NCBI GenBank assembly: GCA_951804985.1
Contig: OX638130.1
Span: forward strand, 119,735,593-119,799,592
DNA from: Dryomyza anilis
Lineage: Eukaryota > Arthropoda > Insecta > Diptera > Dryomyzidae
Length of the DNA: 64,000 bases
Direction of reading: 5' to 3'
Below the pieces are notes generated by a model. It saw nothing but the letters and a program-made list of their open reading frames with translations. It did no database searches and had not been told where the DNA came from. Below, piece after piece: positions 12,430-24,374 of this stretch. A program made the translations under genes and the position numbers. Numbering within the stretch: the stretch's first letter is position 1; every line of letters begins with the position of its first letter.

Positions 12430-13190
12430 TTTCATTTGAACGCGTTTTTCATTTCAATTCGTTGCGCATCTTAATTCGTTGCTCTTTGCAGTTAATGCCG
12501 ACAAATATTATTATTATTATTCGTGCTGTTCTCATAGTTATTGCTGTTCCGACCGCGCAGGTGTTTCTCGTGCGCTGCTCTCGAACAGACGACATGATTC
12601 TCGGCCGCATGCTGCACTGAGCAGCACCGCACCACACAACATAGCAGCGTACAAAAGCAACAAAAAGACGACGACGACGATTCAGAATTAAAATCAGACT
12701 CAAAGCATCAAAATCGCAATCAAAACCTATTCGGGTAGAAACACGAAAGCCGTCACGGAAGACAGACTCGTCCTCACTGCAGACAGCAGACGATGACGAA
12801 CTTCGAGACGAAGAACGGAGACGAGTCGAAAGCATTAGTTGAAGCTCAGAACAACAACAACAAAAAAAGGTTGAAATATCACAGACTTCATAGAATTTTA
12901 GTTTGTTGCACTTTTTGTGTTGCGATGGGAATCATTTGAATTCCCTTGAAGCAACAACAACAACAATAACAACAACAGCAAACACTTTGTGAGCGCCAAA
13001 GTAAATCACATTAGTAACAGGTTGGTTGTTGTTGTTGTTGCTGTGGTTGTTTTGTTGCTTATGTTGGGAAGCAACAAACGACAGTCGCAGCCGAACTCGT
13101 TGCAACCACCAAATAAACATGATAATGAAAAACGCACTGATGCGTTGACGTGTTTAGTATCAGTGAGTCATCATTACACTGAGAATAAAT
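12430..13190. other. GC-richer island with CAA/GTT runs; candidate promoter or 5' untranslated region
   Basis: Composition changes abruptly from the polypyrimidine tract to balanced, non-repetitive DNA. It includes runs of CAACAA near 12854 and 12951-12975 and GTTGTT near 13023, a texture common in fly 5' leaders and regulatory DNA. A minus-strand ATG frame (12835-12449, 128 codons) shows no signal peptide or domain I know. Whether this belongs to any gene is unknown. Confidence 0.2.
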
Positions 13191-13199
13191 AATGTGTTT

Positions 13200-14575
13200 T
13201 TTTTTTTTGACTAAAACTATACATTTTAATTAAAAACTAAAATATTAAATTAAATTTTACGAACAAATAAAATTTTGCACAAAATTTAAAATTTTTACTC
13301 AAAATTCTATATATTACTAAAAACTGAAATTTTAACTAAAAACTGAAATTTTTACTAAAAATTAAATTTTTACTAAAATGTGGCATTTTTACGAAAAACT
13401 GAAATTTTTGCAAAAAAACTAAAAGTTTTTCTAAAAATTGATATTTTTACGAACTGAATTTTCTTTTTAATAAAAAAAATGAAATTTTTACTTTATTATG
13501 AATTTTTTACTAATAACTTAATTTGTTACGAAAAAATGAAATTTTTACTAAAAACTGAAATTTTTACTATAAACTGAAATTTATACGAAAAACTGAAATT
13601 TTTACTAAAAACTAAAAGTTTTTCTAAAAATTGAAATTTTTACGAAACACTGAAATTTTTCCGAACAGAATTTTTTTTTTACTAAAAAACTGGAATTTTT
13701 ACTAAAAACTGAAATTTTTACGAAAAACTGAAATTTTTACGAAAAACTGAAATTTTTATTAAAATCTGAAATTTTTATTAAAACTGAAATTTTTATTAAA
13801 ACTGAAATTTTTCCGAACTGAATTTTTTTGTTACTAAAAAACTGAAATTTTTACTAAAAACTAAAACTTTTATTAAAAACTGAAATATTTAATAAAATCT
13901 GAAATTTTTACTATAAACTGAAATTTTTACGAAAAATTGAAATTTTTACTAATAACTGAAATTTTTTTCGAAAAAATGAAATTTTGAAGAAAAACTCAAA
14001 TTATTCGAACAACTGACATTTTTACGAAAAACTGAAATTTTGAAGAAAAACTCAAATTATTACTAAAAACTAAAATTTTTACTATAAACTGAAATTTTTA
14101 CGAAAAACTGAAATTTTTTCTAAAAATTTAAATTTTTACGAAAACTGAAATTTTTACTGAAAACTGAAATTTTTACGAACAATTTAAATTTCTACTAAAA
14201 ACTGAAATTTGAAATAATATCTAAAATTTTTATTAAAAACTGAAATATTTAATAAAAACTGAAATTTTTACTAATAACTTAATTTTTTACTTAAAACTAA
14301 TTTTTTTCGAAAATATGAAATTTTTACTTTAAACTGAAATTTTTTACTAAAAACTGAAATATTTACTAAAAACTGAAATTTTTACGGAAAACTGAAATTT
14401 TTGCGAAAAACTGAAATTTTTTACGATAAATTGAAATTTTTACTAAAAACTAAAATTTTTACTAAACAGTGAAATTTTTACTTTATTCGGAAATTTTTAC
14501 CAATAATTTAATTTTTATTAAAAACTGAAATTTTTACTAAAACAGATTTTTTGCACAAAGAATCGAAATTTGACT
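13200..14575 (+). repeat. Diverged 19-bp minisatellite, unit TTTTTACTAAAAACTGAAA
   Basis: Many imperfect copies of a 19-bp monomer, with frequent ACGAAAA variants and indels. It has the same period and a similar framework to the younger 19-mer TTTTTCACTAAAAATTCAA at 35770, 42265 and 47080, but differs at several positions, and its copies are much more degraded. Confidence 0.85.
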
Positions 14576-16239
14576 AAATCAAAAATTTTTATTTGTACTG
14601 TGTACTAAAAACAAAAACTGCATAAATTAGAGCAACGACTGTGTTACACTTTTCCACCGAGCTACATAGCATTTTTTAATTTTTGCCTTTTTGCATTGAA
14701 AAACTACTGATGTCATCATTATCATTATCACGATCATCTCACCAGCAACATTGCAGGTGCACATGCAACAGAGAATAAATGATGTTCTTTGCTGCCAGTG
14801 ATAATAATTATGATGATGATGATGATCAACAGTGATAGAATGTAACGCAGCTCAGCCGTGACACGATGGCGTAGGGTTTTCGTTTTTCTATTCTCTGTTC
14901 CAAAAAATGCAGTCGCATTAAAACTCCATTCTTAACACTTTTTTTTCCTTACAACTCGTTGCTCATCATGAATTATTGCAGGTAATTTCGAGAAACTACT
15001 GTTTACTGATAAATCAAACATGCATCGTTGCACTTAATGAATCTCGAAACAAGTTTCTTGTGAAATAAATTTGGAAAATTAAATAAATATAAATATTTCT
15101 TCAAATATAAATCCACCCTGAAAATACGGAGTGTGTGGGAAGACAATAGAAAAATAACTGAACGTGACAAGCGCTAAAGATTACCGGCTTCGAGGAAAAA
15201 TGTATTTTTTTGAAAAATCAATAATAAAATACTTACGCGATTTAATTAATTACAAACAAAGTAATGTTTTGTATAATTTTAAATGCCAGCAGACACTTTT
15301 GTATTTCACAGTTTTACACTTTTATAAATTTATGTTATTTTAAATATTTATTTTTAAGAAAATTATTATAAATTTGTTTCGCACATTTATTCTTGGATTT
15401 TTCGTTTGTTTTTTGTAAGTTTTTGGTATTTACTTTTTTTGTTTTCAGAACCACAAGTTGCATTCTAATAATTTTTAAACCTTTTTTAAAATATTCCAAA
15501 ACTAATTTTGTAGCGTTTTACTATCACGTGTCTTGACGGAGACTTAATAAAATAATTATGGCATTTACCACTTCTGCACGTTGCGCACTGACTGACAGCT
15601 GTGTTTTTTGTTGTTGACATTTGTAACTCCATGGCGACCAATGCACATTTTCAATATTTGTGATGTCTTATAATTCTTATTAGCATGTTTTATTTAATTC
15701 TATAATTGCAAATGCATAAATTCAAATATTATAAATTTATTTAAGTCCCATCGCATAATTTATAATGTTCCCCTAAAAGTATGCCGCATTTTTCACATTC
15801 AACCTGCATGGCAAACGCGTTGCGCCTAAACTTGACAACACCTTTCGCAAGTGGTTTTGAACACTGTGCGACAAAATAATTTCAGCAATCATAAATAAAT
15901 CTCATTGCTTGTGATCCAAACAATTACAACACAAAGTATTTTTTAGAAACAATCGTTATTTTCAAGTCAGGAGATATTAGCGCAGTTTTAATAAAAAAAA
16001 AAATGACCAGAAAAATGGGCAATATTTCGGTAAATATTAATTCAAAATATGAATATGGGATACATTAAGATTTAGAAATTATAAAAAATACTGTTTAAAA
16101 TTATGAAAAATAAAAGAAAATCAACAAAAACTAGTCAATATTACCACTCTAAAACGTGTAAAATGAAATTAGAAAACTAACCATTTTCAAAATTATAATA
16201 TTTATACAAATTCAAAAAATATAATATTTCTTCAGATAT
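14576..16239. other. AT-rich sequence, nothing coding
   Basis: A segment at 14710-14850 is rich in ATCATC/GATGAT inverted motifs. Otherwise no recognisable feature. Confidence 0.35.
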
Positions 16240-16638
16240 CTTCCTTATGCCATTCGGATCGATACAGTTACGATATCATTGCGATTAGATGGAGAAATCA
16301 TACGATATCGGACCCGTTCTCGTAACGATATCGATCGTCAAATTGGACCTAGATGGTAGGAAGATATCGAAACATTCTGTCGGAGTTTTTTTCGATACGA
16401 GAAATTTTCGAAATCGGAACGATATCGATGAAAAAAATGATCATAGTTCGAGATTGCTGCTTTAAATATTTCGATATCGATTTGATAAATCTTTAAATAT
16501 CGTATCTTGTCAAAGAATTTTAATGTACGAAATTTTTTAAAAAATCGAATCGAGAAAGCAACGAGATCGAACTTTTTTATCGAAGTTATTCAAGAAAGTT
16601 TCGGGGTATCGAAGATCTCCGTGACATGGCAGACTGGG
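16240..16638. mobile_element. GATATCG-rich MITE family, copy 1
   Basis: Internal sequence is dense in GATATCG/CGATATC and shares 'tatgccattcg', 'tcgtccaattgga.ctacatggtagg' and 'cgatacgagaaa' with 40651-41015. The right end is ACTGGG followed by TA. The best-bounded copy is 32826-33209. Confidence 0.55.
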
Positions 16639-16974
16639 TATATATAAAACTCTTGGTACAGACATGTTTGTAACAGCATCTCTGCTAAACCGCTGAAACG
16701 ATTTGACTGAAATTATGCACCAGGATACTATGGAGTTCTGAAAGTGATATAGGATATATTTGAGCAGGATTGTACAAAGGTGTGTGGCACTTCCCATACA
16801 ACCTGAACTTCCGAAACGACAAAACTCTGCACTTACATTAGCTAAGAAGATGAAACAAAAAACTCAGCTATAAAAAAGTAATAAAATAATAAAAAACAAA
16901 CACAAAAAACAAAAGCAAAAGCACAAAACAACAAAAAGTAACCATTTAAAAACAACAACAACAAAATAAAACCA

Positions 16975-17513
16975 GTTGGGAAGGTTAGATCACACGGGAA
17001 ATTTTAAATTTGGTGTTATTATGATTGTTAGGATTATCAAAATAATATTCGGTCTAAGCCGACTATAAATGCCCAACACATATGTGTGGTTACCATTCAA
17101 AGTGGTATATTGGTCACCAGGGTATACAAATCCTGAAAATAATTACGAACTTTTAATCGCTGAAGAATTTCCATTCATTTGATACCCATATGTACAAATG
17201 GGAAGGTGTACCGAATTTCAATTTTCTTTTTTGAACCACAAGCCGTACCGGTGGAAAACATTATTTTCATGTATTTAAGCATGATTTCAATATATATTTG
17301 ACCAAAAAAGTTTACCTAAGCATGTATACAGTAAAATTGTTCTGTAGATGTAAATTTAATATGAGGTATTTTTGAATATACGGACAGTCGGATTCAGGAG
17401 GTCATGCTGATCAAGAATATATATACTTTTCCATACCGGAGATGCTTCCTTCTAGGTGTTACAAACGGCGTACCAAACTGAATATACCCTTTCACTCTTA
17501 GTGTAGGGTATAA
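16975..17513 (+). repeat. Interspersed repeat ending in AGTGTAGGGTATAAAA, copy 1
   Basis: Matches 26538-27115 over most of its length: 'gaaattttaaatttggtgttatta', 'gtcggtctaagccgactata', 'gtggttaccactcaaagtgg', and a shared 3' block with 'ttccttct.ggtgttacaaacggcgtaccaaa'. A related element in the opposite orientation is at 27310-28108. Non-coding remnant of a transposon. Confidence 0.6.
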
Positions 17514-18060
17514 AACGCAAATAAAAAAAGAATAATACCAAAAGCAAAAGTGAGAGCAAAATCACAACAGCAAAAAGGCAAAATCTAATAGAAAACATAA
17601 GAACAGGTGCAAAAACAAATAAAGCAAAAACTCAAGAAATAAATAAATTCACAAAAACAAAAGTGAAAAAGGAAAAATAACAACAAAATCAAAAATACAT
17701 AAACAAAAGCAAAAACAAAATTAAAACACACAAAAAACCCAAATAAAAATAATTGAAAAAAAAGAAAAAATACAAAAACAAAAACAAAAAAAAAAAAAAA
17801 ACAAAACTCGACATTAGATAAGAAGAGAAACAAAACCTCATATATAAAAAAAATTATAAAATAATAAAAAAACAAAAGAAAAAAAAAATATAAAATCAAA
17901 AGTAAAAACAAACAGAGAACAAAACAAAAAACACAAAAATTTAAACCAAAACTGGGGAAAAAACAAAAAGGCTAAAACATAAATAAAAATAAAAAGAATC
18001 TAAACAAACAAAAACAATAGTTTAACACAAAAATATAAACAAAATGAGCAAAAACACTAA
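17514..18060. repeat. A-rich low-complexity tract (CAAAAA/GCAAAA)
   Basis: Long run of A with interspersed C and G (aaaacaaaaa, gcaaaagcaaaa). The minus-strand open frame of F/L/V (17585-17911) is an artefact. The same texture in the other orientation fills 55850-57420. Confidence 0.8.
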
Positions 18061-18401
18061 TTTATAACTGAACTATGCAATTTTAAGAACGCATTTATTC
18101 ATATCATTGAATAGAACATATTCAGACAAATTCAAAATGTGGTGTGGTTTGTGGGTGTATTTATTTAAAATTGATCAGAATATGTTATCTACAAGATTAT
18201 GCTCTAAGTTAGACCTCTGTTTTAATAATAAAGCACTACGTGCTTTTATGTACCTACTTAAAGTTTTAAAGTACTTAATGATGTTGTTCTGTGATACAAA
18301 ATTGGAAAAATCAGTCTATATCAGCGATTAAATAAAAAAATATACTAATTTATTAATAAAATTGTGATAGTAATAATAATAACAACATTGATATTTATGG
18401 C

Positions 18402-18508
18402 TTATCATATATTCGAATGCTCCGGCTTAGATTGACCGTTTGATAGGGCTGCTGATGTCTTCAAAGCGAGCAAATCAAGTGGGGCCATATAGCATTTCTT
18501 CGTTATCA
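18402..18508 (+). promoter_or_regulatory. Shared upstream module of the lipase genes (two TTATCA boxes)
   Basis: TTATCA occurs at 18402-18407 and 18503-18508. A block 'tttatggcttatca' followed by 'ggcttagat' is also present upstream of the second lipase gene at 24366-24400. There the proximal TTATCA (24503-24508) lies 40 bp before its TATA box, against 38 bp here. TTATCA contains a GATA-factor core (GATAA on the other strand). GATA factors are known to drive midgut genes in flies; that use here is inference. Confidence 0.45.
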
Positions 18509-18540
18509 TCAGAGTGCATAAAATGCCAAAACTCTTGTGG

Positions 18541-18548
18541 TATAAAAG
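18541..18548 (+). promoter_or_regulatory. TATA box of lipase gene 1
   Basis: TATAAAAG lies 45 bp before the ATG, giving an expected 5' leader of only about 15 bases. A matching box precedes the second lipase gene at the same relative place. Confidence 0.75.
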
Positions 18549-18585
18549 CAACGCGTATTCGTAGCGAAGCGCTTATAGTTCCAAT

Positions 18586-19745
18586 ATGAAACTTTTGGTG
18601 GTATTAGCTTTAACGGCGACAATCGGTAAGTAGTATATTTTATTATTTGCTACATGAATTACTTAAATTCAAACAATAAATTACTTAAATTCGATAGCGC
18701 TTGGCGCCCCCGTCGAGGAGGAGGAGACACGTATCAACGGCGAGACTGGCTGGTATGTGCCCCAGATTGATGGCTCCTTCGAGTGGCTGTCCGAGGAGGA
18801 TGCTTCGTTGCAAATGCGTGATTTGATGTTCAAGGAACGCGCCTCAACTGTGGTTGAATTCTACTTGTACACCAAGACGAATCCCAAGACACCACAAAAA
18901 ATTGTGGGCACCAGCGCTTCTGTTAAGGCTTCCAACTTCAATAAGGACCATCCTACTAGGTAGTACCACTTTAAAATTTAGAATTAATAATATATTCTAA
19001 TTATTATTTTCCTCTTCACAGATTTGTTATTCACGGTTGGACCGACAGCTACACCGGCGAGGTCAACACCGATGTGCGCGATGCCTGGCTTTCCAAGGGC
19101 AACTTCAACATTATTGTCGTCGACTGGAGCTCCCGTTCACAGACCCTCAACTATGCCAGTTCAGTGATATATGTACCAGCCGTTGGTAAATTGGTTGCCG
19201 AATTCATTGACTTTTTGAATAGCCAATTCAAGATGCCACTCTCCACCTTGACCGTCATCGGTCATAGTTTGGGCGCACATGTTGCTGGTTTCACCGGTAA
19301 GAATACCAAGAATGGCAAGATTGATACCATTATTGGTTTGGACCCCGCATTGCCGCTGTACGACTATGATGCACCCACTAAGCGCTTGGCCAGCACTGAT
19401 GCCTACTACGTCGAGTCGATACAGACCAATGGCGGTTTGTTGGGTTTCCTGAAGCCCATCGGCAAGGGTGCCTTTTACCCGAATGGTGGCAAGACACAGC
19501 CTGGTTGTGGCATTGATGCCACCGGTAGCTGTGCCCATTCCCGTTCATACATTTACTACTCCGAGGCTGTGAAGAAGAACGATTTCCCGACGATGAAGTG
19601 CTCCAGCTACCAGACTGCCGTCAGCAAGGAATGTGGCAACACCTATAGCTCTGTGCGCATGGGTGCCTTGACCAATGCCTACATGGTGGCTGGTGATTTT
19701 TATGTGCCTGTGAATAGCAAGGCGCCATTCGGCATGGGTGCCTAA
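18586..19745 (+). CDS. Secreted lipase / phospholipase A1-like protein 1
   Basis: Three exons: 18586-18625, 18698-18959 and 19022-19745, joined by GT-AG introns of phases 1 and 2, giving 341 aa. The start follows a TATA box and opens a signal peptide (MKLLVVLALTATI then ALGAP). The protein belongs to the pancreatic lipase / insect PLA1 family. It has the RINGE.GWYVPQ N-terminal signature, RFVIHGW (oxyanion region), nucleophile motif GHSLG, the Asp in GLDPALP, and the catalytic His in GSCAHSRS. It is expected to be secreted, probably to hydrolyse acyl esters of dietary or other lipids; exact substrate unknown. Closest remembered relatives are the tandem Drosophila CG6271/CG6277/CG6295 group. 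AATAAA at 19775 follows the stop. A frameshifted, two-exon paralogue lies 5 kb downstream on the same strand. Length is normal for the family and all catalytic residues are present. Confidence 0.93.
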
Positions 19746-19774
19746 AATGTTACCTAGAGGGGTTTTTTGAACTG

Positions 19775-19780
19775 AATAAA
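19775..19780 (+). terminator. Polyadenylation signal of lipase gene 1
   Basis: AATAAA 30 bases after the stop codon. Confidence 0.7.
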
Positions 19781-20240
19781 GCAATGATTTGAATGAAAAA
19801 TATACTTAAATTTTTAATATATTTACTAAAGTTGTAGGTCAAAGAATAAATTTTATTATTTTTAATTTATTCCAAATAGAGATGTTGTATGTGAAATTCA
19901 TTCGCATTCATATTTGAACGAATAAAATATACAAGCAAAATAATTTCAAAATTATATGAAAAATATAGATCCCTAGGATATATTAATAAAAAAACTAAGA
20001 GTTTATTATATATAAATATTAAGATTTATAAGTTACCTGCCATTCATGTATTCTCTACTTCAAGCAGAACCTATTACAGGAACAAATAATCGACGTAAAT
20101 ATAGCAACCGATATTAATTGCATGTAATTAATTAGTTCAGCAATGAAATTGAGTAATTTAATGAAAACATTTGCTATTTGTAGTTGAACAGAAATTGCGG
20201 TTTGTGTATATGCTATGGGTTGGTGTATATGTATATATAT
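19781..20240. other. AT-rich spacer, nothing recognised
   Basis: No coding or repeat signal except a TA-rich run (tatatgtatatatat) just before the LTR. Confidence 0.4.
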
Positions 20241-20745
20241 TGTTACGACATTCAGTCTACGGAAAACTGTTCTATGAAATCGTATCGCTGGATTGTGTAC
20301 AAAATAAAAACACACTAATATTTGGTTTTAATTAGTATTATTTCAACTAGTATCAATTAACTTTATTTACTTAAATAACAACTTAATAACAATCACTTAT
20401 AACCACTGCTGTATTACTACAATTTATCTTTACAATGTTCACTCACGAGATGCACTAGTTCACTATCAAATCACAACTGAAGTGCTGTACCTCAGATGCG
20501 GCTCCCTTATATACTGCATGCATCAGTTCGACTCGTTTCGTGAATGACGCATGCTATTGGCATCTCATTCGCACTCATGTGTTTTAATGCGCTGATCTTC
20601 CATCTCTTTCTCGCACACTGCCTCAGTGCGCTGAATGATCTTCCGTCTTTTTCTAATACATTGCTTAGTGCGCTGAATTGTCTTGCGTCTCATTTATTAT
20701 TGTTGAATGCTTGCAAAGTGGGGCAAACTACATCTTTTCGTAACA
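20241..20745 (-). mobile_element. Solo LTR of a retrotransposon
   Basis: 505 bp running from TGTTACGA to TCGTAACA (8-bp perfect terminal inversion with TG...CA ends), flanked by ATAT at 20237-20240 and 20746-20749. On the minus strand a TATATAAG (20513-20506) is followed about 33 bases later by an initiator-like TCAGTT (20480-20475), as in an insect LTR promoter. No second LTR or gag/pol is near, so this is a recombined solo LTR. A 4-bp duplication suggests a Ty3/gypsy-type element, but the family is not identified. Confidence 0.7.
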
Positions 20746-20749
20746 ATAT

Positions 20750-21624
20750 ATAGCATACACATCATCCGAATTCACAAATTAGATAGTTTTAAAGGCACTA
20801 CAGTTTTAGAGGTTCTTCACAGTTTTACAGCAACTACAACTTTACAGCCATTATACAGTTCTACTGGTACTATAGTAACGATATTATTTTACATTCGTTC
20901 GATGTACGCGTGCTTTCCTATTCGGTTTGTTGGATAATTTTTCCGCATATCGGAAATAGGGTGTGATAGTTTCCTTTAATTTTTATTCAATTCATTTATT
21001 TAATTAAAACGAATTCGTATCGACTGTAAGGGAGTACTCATACCAATGTAAGCGAATACACACACCAAATTAAGAGAATGTACACACCACCTCGGCGAAA
21101 ACGGCTGTTGCCAGCAAATGCGATTGCTAATATGAAGCGCAGTTTTAGCAAAATGTAATTGTATTGATGTACATTTTTGGTTATATTTACGATTTTTTTT
21201 TTGTAGATGCATTGAGCACTTTTCAAATATAGTACTCCACAACGCAAAAATTCACTTATTGACAAGTCCAATTTGAAATTTTTCCATCGCGAAATTATTG
21301 GGTTTTCATCAACCAAACTCAATTAGGTTGCTTTCATTGTAGGATTTACATTATGTAAACAGTTAATGGTTTCAATAAGATATATTTTAATTTTAAACCG
21401 GAGAATGCTAGATAGGAGAATATTACAAATAAGAATTTAAAAAAACTCTCAGGACTGCCTTTACAATAACCATTTAAGTGTTTCAATTTCACATATTCTA
21501 TTGGTAACTATCAGTTACGTGTCAGTAAGTGTTTAACTGAGGATCTGTTGTTTTATTTAACGTGAAACTATCGAAATAATCTTACCAATATTATGAATAT
21601 ATGGTTTTGAAATGCCCAAATAAC
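20750..21624. other. AT-rich spacer, nothing recognised
   Basis: Short open frames only, none with domains or splice context. Confidence 0.35.
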
Positions 21625-21947
21625 AATTCCTACCAGTATCCAGCCAGTTTTATTAGACACTTGTCGAGGAACTCGCAAGCGAAGTCACACACTTTCCAAC
21701 CAGTAACAAGCCAGAAAAACTTTTCGGATTATGGGTATGTCCCTACCAGTAAACGACCAGTTTTTGAGTAGTTTTACTGGGAACAGGCCAGACATTTACA
21801 AGTTTTTGACTAGTTTTGCTGGCAGACATCTACTCTTCAAATACCTACCAGTTTTTGACTAGTTTTGCTGGCAGGTACATACTTTTCGAATCCCTACCAA
21901 TAACTGATAACTTTTTGACTAGTTTTCACTTGCGAGTATATACTCTT
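21625..21947. repeat. Diverged tandem repeat, ~65-bp unit (CTACCAGTTTTTGACTAG)
   Basis: Units built on 'taccagtttttgactagttttgctggcag' followed by 'atactcttc' or 'atacttttcg' recur at roughly 65-bp spacing. The array is cut on the right by the SINE at 21948. Confidence 0.6.
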
Positions 21948-22251
21948 CGGTAGCTCAGTGGTTAGTGCGTTGGACTGCGAGCCGAAAGGTCCCTGGTTCA
22001 AGCCTGGACTGGTGCTAACAACATCTTTTCATAGAAACATTTTTCTATACCGCGCTACCTCTCGTCAGTAAATGGCAAACCTACGAGAGTAAAACCATGA
22101 CCTATGAAAAGCTCTCACCCGCCGTTTGGATTCGGCAATAAACTGTAGGTCCCACCACTTTGAGTACAAATATAACACGCACAGCTCAAAATGGTGAGAG
22201 AGCTCGGCCGAAGTTCTATACAGGACTGTAGCGCCAAACTATTATTATTAT
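21948..22251 (+). mobile_element. tRNA-derived SINE, copy 2
   Basis: Same family as 8214. Box A tagctcagtggttagtgcg and box B ggttcaagcctgg are both well kept. The first few bases of the head are missing. Ends in an ATTATT tail. Confidence 0.88.
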
Positions 22252-22539
22252 ATTTTTTTCCTAAAATATTTATTTAGATATTTATTAGACAATTTATGGC
22301 TTTTATTTTTCGGATTCCTATTAAAATATTGCTCGATTCATAACAATATAATTTTAGGAAAAAAAAGGCAAGGAGAGACTGCTCGATCGGGACCTTTAAA
22401 AATACCTTTTAAGGTAACTATGTTAAAAGAAAATCATGCATCGGCTTAGTTACTTCGTTCGAGCCTCATTATAACATCATTAAAAATTCAGATAATAACT
22501 GTGCAACGTTTTATAACACTTTTAGACGAGTTATGGACA
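22252..22539. other. AT-rich spacer
   Basis: Nothing recognised. Confidence 0.35.
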
Positions 22540-22990
22540 ATTCATCCCTGAGACAATTCTTCCCGGTCTAATTATTTTCTGGACAATTTTGTTTCCCGAG
22601 AAAATTCTCGCCGGGACATTTTTTCAGAGATAATTTTTCTTTACTACAATTCTTATCCGTATAATTCTGCTCGGTGCGTTGGACAGCGAGCTGAAAGGTC
22701 CCCGGTTCAAGCCTTGACTGGGGCTAACGACATCTCTTCATAGAAACATTTTTCTTTACCGCGCTACCTCTCGGCAGTAAATGGCAAACCTACGAGAGTA
22801 AAACATTGCCTATGAAAAGCTCTCACCCGCCGTTTGGATTTGGCAATAAACTGTAGGTCCCACCACTTTGAGTACAAATATAATAAGAGAGCTCGGCCTA
22901 AGTTCTTATATGACTTCCAAACTATTATTATTATTATAATTCCTCTCGGGTTAATTCTTCTTCGTACAATTCCTCCCCGAGACAATTCTT
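22540..22990. repeat. GACAATTCTTCCCCGAGA-type tandem repeat interrupted by a SINE
   Basis: Degenerate units of about 16-20 bp (gacaattcttcccggt, ggacaattttgtttcccgag, gacaattcttccccgag) lie on both sides of the SINE at 22671-22938. Related units recur in inverted form at 23190-23260 and 33300-33490. Confidence 0.55.
22671..22938 (+). mobile_element. tRNA-derived SINE, copy 3 (5' truncated)
   Basis: Starts inside the tRNA-like head at gtgcgttgga, so box A is partly lost. Box B (ggttcaagccttg) and the body are present, with a deletion before the ATTATT tail. Confidence 0.85.
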
Positions 22991-23447
22991 CCCCGAGACA
23001 AATTTAAAAATATAATTAGTAACGCAAATTTTAATCTTCAATAAGCAAATAAAAGTTAATTATAAATATAAAATACAATAATCTTAGATAATCTTGATAT
23101 TTAAAAAAAAAAAAAAATTATTAATATCAATTTTTTTTGTAATGTTCACTTTTCTGAATGGAATGTTCATGTCACTCATACGTAGAATTATCCCGGGTAA
23201 GAATTTTGTATGGTGGATAAATTGTCCGGAGATAAATTGTGCCGGGAAAAAATGGTTCGGTTCTTTTTTATACCACTGAGTACACTCATCGCATTGTTCA
23301 AAATATTATGAAATGGAAAGTATTAAAATGGCCCTTAAACATATTTCGAAAATTCTATAATTAACATATATGGTCCAACTTTTAAGTAGTTTAAGAGTTC
23401 AGTGATTATTTTTATACTCAGAAAAAAATACTATAAAATCACTAGTT
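22991..23447. other. AT-rich spacer with a short GACAATT-type remnant
   Basis: Besides the inverted repeat units near 23190-23260, nothing recognised. Confidence 0.35.
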
Positions 23448-23862
23448 TTTTCAAAAAGGTGTTTCTTCCCCTGAGTCACTACAGTCTGCAAAAAATTCTA
23501 TTATTGGTCAATAGGACCGTAATTTATTGAATAGTATACAAAAAAATAAAAAATTTCATATAAACACAAAAATAATTTAATAGTGTTTAAAAGTATTTTG
23601 TATATTTAATGGTATTTACATATTAAAACAATAGTTTATCATATTGACTATGATAAACTATGATAAACTATTGTTTTAATATGAAAATACCATTAATTAC
23701 TACCAAATACTATTAAACACTATTAAATTATTTTTGCTTTTTTATGAAAATATTTATTTTTTGTATACTACTGAAACAATTACTGTCATATTGACCAATT
23801 TTAAAATGATTTTTTTTCTAAGTTTAGTGACTTAAGGGAAGAAACACCTTTTCTGAAATTTG
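23448..23862. repeat. Long near-perfect palindrome (~205-bp arms)
   Basis: The left arm (from 'aaaaaggtgtttcttcccctgagtcact') is matched in reverse complement by the right arm (ending 'agtgacttaagggaagaaacacctttt'). The centre is near 23655 (catattgactatgataaac) with almost no spacer. The arms share the MITE interior 'ggtcaatagg...aatagtatacaaaaaa', so this looks like two copies of the CACCCAG-type MITE family joined head to head. It could fold as a hairpin in DNA or RNA. Confidence 0.7.
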
Positions 23863-23877
23863 TTTAATATAAAACTA

Positions 23878-24092
23878 CACCCAGAAAAAAATTTCCTATA
23901 ATTCCATTAAAATTTGTCAATAGGACAATTATTGATTTAATAGTATACAAAAAATAAATCTTTTCATATAAACTGCAATGTCATGGTATTTTCTAGTATT
24001 TAATGGTATTTTCCGATTAAAATAATAATTTATCCTATTGACTATTTTTAATAGTAAAAAACTATTATTTCGACAGCATTTTTTTCTGGGTG
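23878..24092. mobile_element. MITE, TIR CACCCAG, copy 2
   Basis: Begins CACCCAGAAAAAAAT, ends ATTTTTTTCTGGGTG, and is flanked by TA at 23876-23877 and 24093-24094. Near-identical interior to 3514-3726. No ORF. Confidence 0.8.
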
Positions 24093-24374
24093 TAAACAGG
24101 AAATTTTGAATTTTTTTTGTCCGAACACTACGATTGTATAATTCTTCTGGCATACCATTTTAAATCAATTTATTGTTTTGTCAATATTATTCTACAAATA
24201 CCACAACTAAGAATGCTATTCATCAATGCGAATAACCCAACCAAAATAATCATTATCAGCAGATAAATTTATTAATTATGATGGTAAACATAAAAGTACG
24301 TCAATGGCCAATCGCAGTTCCGCCATAATTGAATTAAAGTATTTGTGTATTTTATAAATCCGTTTATTTATGGC

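Noticed and set aside
12449..12835. 128-codon minus-strand ATG frame
   Set aside because: Ser/Arg- then Ile-rich, partly from ATT-type runs, with no domain; the region looks more like regulatory DNA.
17585..17911. 108-codon minus-strand hydrophobic frame
   Set aside because: A-rich low complexity on the plus strand; no signal or family match.
19161..19784. Minus-strand frames opposite lipase gene 1 (and 25151-25786 opposite gene 2)
   Set aside because: Antisense shadows of conserved coding sequence.
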